Position numbers and translations under genes: made by a program. 64,000 bases of DNA from positions 1,616,001-1,680,000 of the forward strand of contig NZ_CP126093.1 in the NCBI RefSeq assembly GCF_030123065.1. Reading direction: 5' to 3'. Numbering within the stretch: position 1 is the stretch's first letter; every line of letters starts with the position of its first letter. This DNA is from Neobacillus sp. DY30 (GTDB taxonomy: Bacteria > Bacillota > Bacilli > Bacillales > Cytobacillaceae). The notes beneath the pieces are model-generated. The model saw nothing but the letters and a program-made list of their open reading frames with translations, did not search any database and had not been told where the DNA came from. Shown one piece after another: positions 27,020-33,636 of the stretch.

Positions 27020-27493
27020 ATGAAAAAAATGAGCAAATTAGAAGCAGTATTATGGAGTATAGCCTTTCCCGGTTTTAGTCAGCTATTAAGTGGTAAGTAC
27101 ATCAAAGGTATTTTCTTTGTAATTCTTGAATTTATGATAAATGTCAACAGTAATTTTAATAGTGCCATTATGTACAGTTTCTTAGGTGAGATAAGAAAAG
27201 CTGAATTAGTACTTAATTATCAGTGGCTAATGTTTTATCCATGCGTTTATATGTTTGCAATGTGGGATGGGTACCGTTCAGCTATGCCGGCTGAGGAAAA
27301 ATACTCGTATTTACCTTTTGTATTTTCCGCTTATTTTGTAACCGTAGGATTAATGATTTCACCTAAGGTCACGGTTTTTAATGTTCATCCAGGTCCAGTT
27401 TTCTTACCTATGTCATTTGTTATTCCGGGGATATTAGTTGGTTTTTTGATAAAATGGATACTACAATTGCGGGAAAAAAAGCTTCAAATCTGA
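27020..27493 (+). CDS. Small integral membrane protein of unknown function
   Basis: Encodes 157 residues with four likely membrane spans (about 10-25, 32-48, 70-88 and 130-150). The N-terminal AVLWSIAFPGFSQLLSGKYIKGIFF is like the TM2-type motif GxGQxYxGxxxxG of small membrane proteins. The first ribosome site (GAGATAGAGAA) is weak. I do not recognise a named family. Its stop codon is inside the following terminator stem. Next downstream is sigI. Confidence 0.65.
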   Translation: MKKMSKLEAVLWSIAFPGFSQLLSGKYIKGIFFVILEFMINVNSNFNSAIMYSFLGEIRKAELVLNYQWLMFYPCVYMFAMWDGYRSAMPAEEKYSYLPFVFSAYFVTVGLMISPKVTVFNVHPGPVFLPMSFVIPGILVGFLIKWILQLREKKLQI

Positions 27494-27514
27494 CACAGAT
27501 TTGGAGTTTTTTTT
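27482..27514 (+). terminator. Terminator overlapping the stop of the membrane protein gene
   Basis: Ten-base stem CTTCAAATCT/AGATTTGGAG followed by eight T. Confidence 0.85.
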
Positions 27515-27531
27515 CGGTAAAAATTTTTTGT

Positions 27532-27560
27532 GCCCCCAGAAAGGATGTTGATGATTCGTA
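27532..27560 (+). promoter_or_regulatory. Candidate SigI-dependent autoregulatory promoter
   Basis: An A/T tract (AAAAATTTTTT, 27519-27529) is followed by GCCCCC (27532-27537) and, after 19 bases, CGTA (27557-27560). SigI promoters have been described with a C-rich -35 (ACCCCC) and a CGWA-type -10 after an A-tract. The site lies 89 bases before sigI. Confidence 0.5.
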
Positions 27561-27648
27561 ATTCTTTATTGGAAGTAATCTTGTCAGAACCTTCAAAGTC
27601 CAATCTATTATTCTTATGGTATAATTGGTTGAACAGAGAGGTGAGGCA

Positions 27649-28395
27649 ATGCTAGGTTTATTGTTTTTAACCAAGAATAAAAAACGTACTTTAGAAGAGT
27701 CGGTACGGCTAATTCAACAAGGTGACTGCTCTTTACTAAATGAAATTATAGAGGATTACAAACCATTTATTGCAAAAAACGTATCTTCCGTATGTAAACG
27801 ATATATCTATGAAACCGACGATGAATTTAGTATTGGTCTTATTGCATTTAATGAAGCAATTGAAAAATATTCAGCTGAGAAGGGCAGTTCCCTGCTAAGT
27901 TTTGCTGAAGTAATCATTAAACGAAGGGTAATTGATTATATTCGGAAGCAGACGAGAAACCAACATGTTAGTATTGACTTAACTTATACTACAGTTGAAG
28001 AAGAGTCCGCCGGTATGGTAATTGTGAACGAGTTGTCACTAGAAGAATATAAGAGAAAGTCTGATGATGAAATACGGAAAGAGGAAATTATTCAATTTCA
28101 AGCATTATTAACATCATTTGATTTAAGCTTCAGTGATTTGGTTGAAAATTCACCAAAGCATACCGATGCAAGGGAGAACGCAATCAAAGTAGCTAAGCTA
28201 ATAGTTGAAAATAAAGAATTATGGGACTCCTTATATGAGAAAAAGCGTCTTCCCATAAAGCAGCTAGAAAAAATGGTGAATATCAGTAGAAAAACAATTG
28301 AACGTAACCGGAAATATATTATCGCAATTGCACTTATATTATCTAGTGATTATGTATATTTAAACGATTATTTAAAGGGGGTGCTTGAAACATGA
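27649..28395 (+). CDS. sigI: RNA polymerase sigma factor SigI
   Basis: Encodes 248 residues. The conserved region-2 block ETDDEFSIGLIAFNEAIEKYSAEKGSSLLSFAEVIIKRRVIDYIRK is diagnostic of SigI, a sigma-70-like factor linked to heat stress and iron/cell-wall stress in B. subtilis and to polysaccharide sensing in Clostridium. The C-terminal NISRKTIERNRKYI is the DNA-binding helix. ATG 27649 follows GAGGTGAGG. The stop overlaps the next gene, rsgI, by four bases (ATGA), as in the known sigI-rsgI operon. Confidence 0.95.
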   Translation: MLGLLFLTKNKKRTLEESVRLIQQGDCSLLNEIIEDYKPFIAKNVSSVCKRYIYETDDEFSIGLIAFNEAIEKYSAEKGSSLLSFAEVIIKRRVIDYIRKQTRNQHVSIDLTYTTVEEESAGMVIVNELSLEEYKRKSDDEIRKEEIIQFQALLTSFDLSFSDLVENSPKHTDARENAIKVAKLIVENKELWDSLYEKKRLPIKQLEKMVNISRKTIERNRKYIIAIALILSSDYVYLNDYLKGVLET

Positions 28396-29414
28396 AAAGG
28401 GGAGTTGTAATGGAAGTTAATGACCCTTATTTGACATTATTAACTTCTAATGGAGAATTTTTGCGTGCCCGCAAAATGGAGAGAGATTATTCCATTGGTG
28501 AAGAGATAGATTTTTTTCCTGTAACGGATTATTTAGAAAAAACAAAATCATTTAAAAACTTTTTTACCTTCAAAACAGTTTGGATGACAATGGCTGTTAT
28601 TATAATTAGTTTAGGGTCTATTATCCCAGTGTATCAAGATAATAAAGCTTACGCGTATATGGCTATCGTTGCTGGCACTGATATTGAAATGGGATTAAAT
28701 AAGGATATGCAGGTAGTTGAATTAAAAGCATATGATAAGGAAGCTGAAAAGTTTATTTCTCAGCTGGAAGGCTGGAGAAAGATGGACGTTTCTGAATTAA
28801 CTTCTATTATCCTAAATGAGTTGAAAGATGATGGTCAAATAACGGAAGCTAAGCCAGTTGTAATTTCTACTGTTAAAACGGATGGGCTAAAGGCGATTGG
28901 AACAACAAATCTCAAAAAAAACATCAAGGAAATTCAACAAACAGTGGATAAAAATTATATAGAAGTCAACATGTATTCTAGTACAGAAGAAGAAGTTGAA
29001 AAAGCCCAAAGTTCAGGTGTTCCAGTCGGGGTCTATCATAGAAATAAGAATAAATCCGCACAAAAAACAAAAGTAAAAAGTCAGCAGACAAAAATGGATA
29101 AAGTAGAACCTGCTGTTATCACTCCACCAGATTCTTCATCGGCTGTTTTGCCTCCGGGACAGCAAAAGAAACAAGAAATTGACAATAACAATACTAATAA
29201 TAAACAACAACAAGGTGAATTGAACCAAGATATAAAACAAGGTGATTTGAACCAAGATATACAACAAGGAAATGGACAACAGACTCCACCTGGATTAAAT
29301 GAAGATGGCAATGGAAAAGGTAAACAAAATCAAGTCAACCATAAAGAAAAAATTAAACCGGATATGCAGGAAGCCAATAGTCAAAAGCAACAAGAGAAAA
29401 ATGATAAAAAATAA
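28392..29414 (+). CDS. rsgI: Anti-sigma-I factor RsgI with Gln/Asn-rich outer domain
   Basis: Encodes 340 residues. Residues 1-55 form the RsgI N-terminal domain (RGVVMEVNDPYLTLLTSNGEFLRA) that holds SigI at the membrane. One membrane span lies at about 60-80. The extracytoplasmic part has a globular region (about 85-210), then a 120-residue low-complexity tail rich in Gln, Asn and Lys with the tandem repeat GELNQDIKQ/GDLNQDIQQ. RsgI releases SigI after autoproteolysis and regulated cleavage. The tail contains no carbohydrate-binding module of the clostridial kind. Translation is coupled to sigI. Confidence 0.92.
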   Translation: MKRGVVMEVNDPYLTLLTSNGEFLRARKMERDYSIGEEIDFFPVTDYLEKTKSFKNFFTFKTVWMTMAVIIISLGSIIPVYQDNKAYAYMAIVAGTDIEMGLNKDMQVVELKAYDKEAEKFISQLEGWRKMDVSELTSIILNELKDDGQITEAKPVVISTVKTDGLKAIGTTNLKKNIKEIQQTVDKNYIEVNMYSSTEEEVEKAQSSGVPVGVYHRNKNKSAQKTKVKSQQTKMDKVEPAVITPPDSSSAVLPPGQQKKQEIDNNNTNNKQQQGELNQDIKQGDLNQDIQQGNGQQTPPGLNEDGNGKGKQNQVNHKEKIKPDMQEANSQKQQEKNDKK

Positions 29415-29436
29415 GTCCGGCAAAAATGCCGGACTT
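29413..29436 (+). terminator. Terminator of sigI-rsgI
   Basis: AAGTCCGGC/GCCGGACTT stem around AAAAAT; the T-run is short (TTCTTCC). It lies 22 bases before the convergent sspD. Confidence 0.7.
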
Positions 29437-29458
29437 CTTCCATGTTTATTTAATTCAA

Positions 29459-29656
29459 TTATTGTTGTTGTCCAGCCATTTGAGCTTGCGCCTGTTTTAC
29501 TAATCTTTTTGTGATTTCGCCGCCAACAGATCCATTCGCACGGGACACTGTATCAGAACCTAAATTAACCCCAAATTCTTGAGCGATTTCATATTTAACT
29601 TGGTCCAGGTATTGCTCAATTCCTGGAACTAATAATTTATTGCTGCTGTTAGCCAT
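29459..29656 (-). CDS. sspD: Alpha/beta-type small acid-soluble spore protein
   Basis: Encodes 65 residues. [40 protein letters not shown] covers both conserved blocks of alpha/beta SASPs, including the germination protease site EIAQEFGV. These proteins coat spore DNA and protect it from UV and heat. ATG 29656 has AAGGAG 9 bases upstream; a TTG three codons earlier is closer than normal. I name it sspD because in B. subtilis sspD follows sigI-rsgI; other paralogues are equally similar by sequence. Confidence 0.93.
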   Translation of the reverse strand: MANSSNKLLVPGIEQYLDQVKYEIAQEFGVNLGSDTVSRANGSVGGEITKRLVKQAQAQMAGQQQ

Positions 29657-29680
29657 TTTTTTCAACTCCTTAATATCTAT

Positions 29681-29700
29681 ACAGAGATTGAATTCTCTGT
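29681..29700 (-). other. 5' leader hairpin of sspD
   Basis: ACAGAGA/TCTCTGT perfect stem, 25 bases upstream of the start. On the minus strand CATAATA (complement of 29706-29712) just beyond it resembles a SigF/SigG -10 (CATNHTA), as expected for a SASP gene; no convincing -35 was found. Confidence 0.4.
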
Positions 29701-29775
29701 AGTTGTATTATGATTCAATTCGCTATTAAAATAAGTGGTAATGTTTTGCGGTTATGGTACGAATAAGTAAATAAA

Positions 29776-30126
29776 TTAATCAGTACCTTTGCTGACATCG
29801 ATTGTTGGGTGCATAAAGGGATAGGCTTTGGGTTTCTTTTTGCTTTCAAGCAGTTCCCGATTTTCCGCCGTATTCCAGCCAATATCATTTGTAGGATGAA
29901 CCCACTCATCCCCCGCCATAATTTCTGGGTCGGTATTCTCTGTCCAATTCTCTAATGGAGAGTTTGGAGAGGAATAATTGCTGTCACCAATTACAACCCC
30001 ATGCTCATTTACAAATGGAGGCTGCATTTTAATACCGGTACCCTCAAAACTTGGGGCATTTATTTGATGCGGCATAGTTTCGTCGATCGTTAAATTTTCA
30101 TCAGTTTCTTTGTTGTTTCTCGTCAT
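29776..30126 (-). CDS. DUF3905 family protein
   Basis: Encodes 116 residues with GGAGTGAGG before the ATG. It is hydrophilic, without signal peptide, and carries the conserved tail AYPFMHPTIDVSKGTD and the central GDEWVHPTNDIGWNTAENREL typical of DUF3905. The family is confined to spore-forming Bacilli and its function is unknown. It lies among SASP-type genes, so sporulation expression is likely by context. Confidence 0.75.
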   Translation of the reverse strand: MTRNNKETDENLTIDETMPHQINAPSFEGTGIKMQPPFVNEHGVVIGDSNYSSPNSPLENWTENTDPEIMAGDEWVHPTNDIGWNTAENRELLESKKKPKAYPFMHPTIDVSKGTD

Positions 30127-30255
30127 TTTTCCTCACTCCTATTTTTCTTTATTTTTCGCTGCTGTGACAATTTTATTTATGAAAAATAAGGAAGTGATTG
30201 AATTTCTGCTTTTGTACAAGCTAATGATGTAACATAATAATGGGAGGCTGAAAAA

Positions 30256-30417
30256 ATGGCTAAAAGAAAAGCAGAACATGACGCTGTAAATAAGTATTCG
30301 AAAACTCCTCATAAGAACGTTCAGGAAAGTGAATTTTCAGCAGAATATGCTGGTACAGAAGATGCGATTAAAGTTCAAAACCGTAACTCGAAGCTTGGAA
30401 AAAAAGGAAGAAGTTAA
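30256..30417 (+). CDS. Small SASP-like protein
   Basis: A 53-residue ORF with GGGAGGCTG 8 bases before the ATG. It begins MAKRKAEHDAVNKY. The segment EFSAEYAGTEDAIKVQNRNS resembles the EFASETxxQEVRxQN repeat of gamma-type SASPs (SspE). It is basic and has no membrane span. The start codon of the next ORF overlaps its stop (TAATG), so the two are translationally coupled. Function inferred from motif and position only. Confidence 0.65.
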   Translation: MAKRKAEHDAVNKYSKTPHKNVQESEFSAEYAGTEDAIKVQNRNSKLGKKGRS

Positions 30418-30551
30418 TGAAAGATAAAAAAAAATTGCAAAAAACACGTGAGGAATTCAGCGTCGAATTTGGTGACGTTAATGGCATAAAGTTATACGAA
30501 ATACTTCAAGCTAGAGACAACAATAAAAAGACTTCCAAAAAAGAAAAGTAA
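30417..30551 (+). CDS. Small basic protein coupled to the SASP-like gene
   Basis: A 44-residue ORF whose ATG shares one base with the preceding stop. The sequence runs MKDKKKLQKTREEFSVEFGD and ends in a lysine-rich tail. It has no ribosome site of its own beyond GGAAGAAG in the previous gene, in keeping with coupling. I do not recognise the family; EFSVEFGD recalls the EFAxEF element of small spore proteins. Confidence 0.55.
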   Translation: MKDKKKLQKTREEFSVEFGDVNGIKLYEILQARDNNKKTSKKEK

Positions 30552-30579
30552 GCCGGCTATAATAAGCCGGCTATTTTTT
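30551..30579. terminator. Terminator between the small spore-type ORFs and the radical SAM gene
   Basis: AGCCGGCT repeated as AGCCGGCT (each self-complementary) around ATAATA, with ATTTTTTA after it on the plus strand. Confidence 0.75.
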
Positions 30580-32320
30580 AAATCTTAAATGGAAAAATAA
30601 TCGTTCCTTTATTTGACGGGTCAAAATATGCTAATAAAAATGAACGGTGTTTTACAACTCTATCTGAAGCTAAGTACACGGACAGATCAAAAGACAATTC
30701 TTCAATCATGGTATGCTTATATAAATCTTTTTCATCCAGTTTCAGAGCCAAATAAGTTTCTCCCAAAAGGGTTGGGGTTTCTATAATTTGCTTATATATT
30801 TCTGTTCTAGTTTGTTTATTAGAGCTTTGCTCCCACCAAGGCTTACGCGGTTTGTACTTATGATTACTTAAGTAATCATATTTCATTAGACCAGCAATGA
30901 TATCAATGTCGCTTACCTCTTTTGATTCTAGAAAAGAGAATAATCTTCGAAATAAATCTTCTAATTGATGGCCGATTCTAGACCAGCTCTGCTCATCCCA
31001 ATAGGTCCCAAACTCCTGAAAAAAGTCAAAAGGTGAAGGAAAAGCACTGGTTACTAAATACTCAATCGTATGATTCATACGATGGTCATTCCAATATTTT
31101 TCTAAAACATCCTCTACCTGTTTAATTCTAAGAATGTCATTAAATGTAAGGACATTATTTCCTAAGATTTCATAAGGAGATTGATCCATGAAAATATAAT
31201 TATGGTCAGACGCACGAAGTCTAAGACCGGTCCCTCTTAACATTTTTAAAAAACCTAACTGCAATTCTTCTGGGCGAAGTTCAAAAACATCATTAAAGGT
31301 TTTCCGGAACGAGGAATAATCCTCCTCTGGAAGACCGGCGATTAAATCTAAATGCTGGTCAATTTTTCTGCCTTCTTTCACCATCGTGACCGTCCGAGTC
31401 AATTTTTCAAAATTTTGTTTTCGCATTACAAGCTCGTTCGTATAATCATTGGTTGATTGTACACCAATTTCAAAACGGAACAGCCCTTTTGGTGCTTCCT
31501 TGTTTAAGAATTCGATAACTTCAGGTCTCATGATATCTGCTGTAATTTCAAATTGAAATACCGTTCCTGGCAGATGTTCATCTATTAAGAAGCGGAACAT
31601 TTCCATCGCATAGCTTCTGCTTATATTAAAAGTGCGGTCAACAAATTTAATGGTTTTGGCACCGTTTGCCATTAAATAGCGTATATCATCCTTAATTTTT
31701 TCTCTATCAAAATAGCGTACTCCGACTTCAATGGAAGAAAGACAAAATTGACAGTTAAATGGACAACCTCTGCTTGTCTCAATATAAGTGACACGCTTTC
31801 CTAAATGTGGTGCGTCTTCAGGAAACCTATATGGAGAAGGAAGTTCTTTAAGGTCGAGTTTGTTCATTTGAGGGGTGACTCTTATTTTTCCATTATCACG
31901 GTAGGCGATTCCCTGGACGTTTCTATACTCTCTTTTTCCATTCAATTCAGTAAGTAATTGTTTAAAAGAATGTTCGCCTTCCCCAATGATAATAAAATCA
32001 ACATTTGGCAGTTTTTCCATCCATTCTACTGTATCGTACGTAACCTCAGGACCGCCTAAAACAATTTGAATAGAGGGATCAATCTTTTTCAGCATATTGA
32101 CAACTTTTATGGTCTCTTCAATGTTCCAAATGTAACAGCTAAAGCCAATTAGTGTTGGTTTTTGCTGATAGAGGTCAGCTACGATATTCATGGCAGGATC
32201 TTTGATTGTATATTCCTTCAGCTGGACATTAAATTCCGGAGCTGCAAAAGCCTTTAAGTAACGGATTGCTAAATTAGTATGAATATATTTAGCATTTAAG
32301 GTGCTGCAAATTATGTTCAT
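30578..32320 (-). CDS. B12-binding-domain radical SAM protein (DUF4080 type)
   Basis: Encodes 580 residues from ATG 32320, with AAGGAGAT 6 bases upstream. Residues 1-140 form a cobalamin-binding Rossmann fold (GFSCYIWNIEET, VLGGPEVTYD, IIGEGEHSF). The radical SAM core holds the 4Fe-4S cysteines C186, C190 and C193 in RGCPFNCQFC. The C-terminal half is the DUF4080 region. Enzymes of this class carry out methylations or rearrangements on unknown substrates; many Bacilli carry one conserved copy. It is monocistronic and sits opposite the anaerobic ferredoxin oxidoreductase operon. Confidence 0.88.
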   Translation of the reverse strand: MNIICSTLNAKYIHTNLAIRYLKAFAAPEFNVQLKEYTIKDPAMNIVADLYQQKPTLIGFSCYIWNIEETIKVVNMLKKIDPSIQIVLGGPEVTYDTVEWMEKLPNVDFIIIGEGEHSFKQLLTELNGKREYRNVQGIAYRDNGKIRVTPQMNKLDLKELPSPYRFPEDAPHLGKRVTYIETSRGCPFNCQFCLSSIEVGVRYFDREKIKDDIRYLMANGAKTIKFVDRTFNISRSYAMEMFRFLIDEHLPGTVFQFEITADIMRPEVIEFLNKEAPKGLFRFEIGVQSTNDYTNELVMRKQNFEKLTRTVTMVKEGRKIDQHLDLIAGLPEEDYSSFRKTFNDVFELRPEELQLGFLKMLRGTGLRLRASDHNYIFMDQSPYEILGNNVLTFNDILRIKQVEDVLEKYWNDHRMNHTIEYLVTSAFPSPFDFFQEFGTYWDEQSWSRIGHQLEDLFRRLFSFLESKEVSDIDIIAGLMKYDYLSNHKYKPRKPWWEQSSNKQTRTEIYKQIIETPTLLGETYLALKLDEKDLYKHTMIEELSFDLSVYLASDRVVKHRSFLLAYFDPSNKGTIIFPFKI

Positions 32321-32516
32321 TGTAAATCTCCTTCGACAAAATAAAAACAATAGTATATTATACCCCATTTTTAATAAAAACGATAATCGAAGCAGCGAAA
32401 TACATCTGTTATACTACTGTCTGTTGGCTGTTGCATAATTATATCAATGAATAAATCCATATAAATAAGCGTTTTTTTTTGTTATTTAAATGTGTTATAG
32501 AATTTTTTTTAATATG

Positions 32517-32559
32517 TTTGATAATTGTCACAGCTTGAAATAAATTTATATCCTACAAT
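32517..32559 (+). promoter_or_regulatory. Fnr-type class II promoter of the 2-oxoacid:ferredoxin oxidoreductase operon
   Basis: TTTGA-TAATTG-TCACA (32517-32532) matches the Fnr box TGTGA-N6-TCACA at nine of ten bases. Its centre (32524.5) is 29.5 bases before the first base of TACAAT (32554-32559), which places it at -41.5, the class II activator position. The gene starts 64 bases downstream. The rest of the 302-base gap (32321-32622) is AT-rich with no other gene. Confidence 0.6.
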
Positions 32560-32622
32560 GAATGAAGGGAATTTGTATTGTATGTATTTTCAGTCTTTTT
32601 GACATGAAGGGGGAGGGACATA

Positions 32623-33636
32623 ATGTCTATATTACCGAAGAAAAATGAGCTTGGGTTCTTTGAGATTCGCCTGGAATCTATTGGAGGTCTTGGAGCAAAC
32701 CTAGCCGGGAAAATGCTAGCTGAAGCAGGAGTATTAGGTCTTGGTTTGAACGGATCGAACTTCTCATCATATGGGTCCGAAAAGAAGGGGTCACCTGTTA
32801 AAAGCTTTATTCGTTATTGTGAGCCAGAAGTAGAAATAAGGGATCACAGTCCCATTGAGCAGCCGCATATTGTAGCGGTTTTTCATGAAGCACTTTATAA
32901 GACAGTTGATGTAGTCAGCGGATTAAATGCTGATGGTATTGCACTTGTAAATACTGCCAGAGAGTTTGATTCAGTCAAAAGGGACCTAAAATTAGAATAT
33001 GGAACCCTTGCTATAGTTGATGCATTAACGATTGCAGTTGAGGAAAAAACAAAAGTTAACACAGCAATGCTTGGCGCTTTGTATCGTATTTGTAATTTTT
33101 TAGACCCTGATTCAATGAGAAACGTTATTCGGAAAACATTTGAAAAGAAGTACCCTCATCTTGTTGAACCGAATATACGTACGTTCGATCGTGGGTTTAA
33201 TGAAGTTCAATTTAAGAAATATGAAGTACCCGAGGGTGCAGAGGGAAAAAGTTTTACACGTCCACTTCCGCAATTGGGCTACTTAACACAAGAAATTGGC
33301 GGAGTCCTGACCGCACAGGCAAATAGTATTTTAAAAGATTTAAGCGGATCACGACAAGGATTCCTTCCAGAGTTTCAACAGAAGAAGTGTATTAATTGTG
33401 CTGCTTGTGATAATGTCTGTCCAGACTATTGCTTTGTGTGGGAAGCTGGTGAAGATAAAAAAGGCAGAAAGCAAATGTTCCTGAAAGGGATTGATTATCA
33501 ATATTGTAAGGGCTGTTTAAAATGCGTGGAGGCCTGCCCAACTGATGCACTTGGAGATCTTCGTGAAATGATTGGATATGCCGAAACTAACACAGTAAAA
33601 CAAAACTTTCCTTATGTGGCAGGGGGGATTTCATAA
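32623..33636 (+). CDS. 2-oxoacid:ferredoxin oxidoreductase, fused gamma-delta subunit
   Basis: Encodes 337 residues with AAGGGGGAGGG before the ATG. Residues 1-180 form the gamma domain (FFEIRLESIGGLGANLAGKM), and the C-terminal part is a ferredoxin-like delta domain with two 4Fe-4S motifs, CINCAACDNVCPDYC and CKGCLKCVEACP. It carries electrons from the TPP site to external ferredoxin. The next gene starts on the last base of its stop codon. The pair matches pyruvate:ferredoxin oxidoreductases, though 2-oxoglutarate or branched-chain 2-oxoacid use cannot be excluded. Confidence 0.88.
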   Translation: MSILPKKNELGFFEIRLESIGGLGANLAGKMLAEAGVLGLGLNGSNFSSYGSEKKGSPVKSFIRYCEPEVEIRDHSPIEQPHIVAVFHEALYKTVDVVSGLNADGIALVNTAREFDSVKRDLKLEYGTLAIVDALTIAVEEKTKVNTAMLGALYRICNFLDPDSMRNVIRKTFEKKYPHLVEPNIRTFDRGFNEVQFKKYEVPEGAEGKSFTRPLPQLGYLTQEIGGVLTAQANSILKDLSGSRQGFLPEFQQKKCINCAACDNVCPDYCFVWEAGEDKKGRKQMFLKGIDYQYCKGCLKCVEACPTDALGDLREMIGYAETNTVKQNFPYVAGGIS

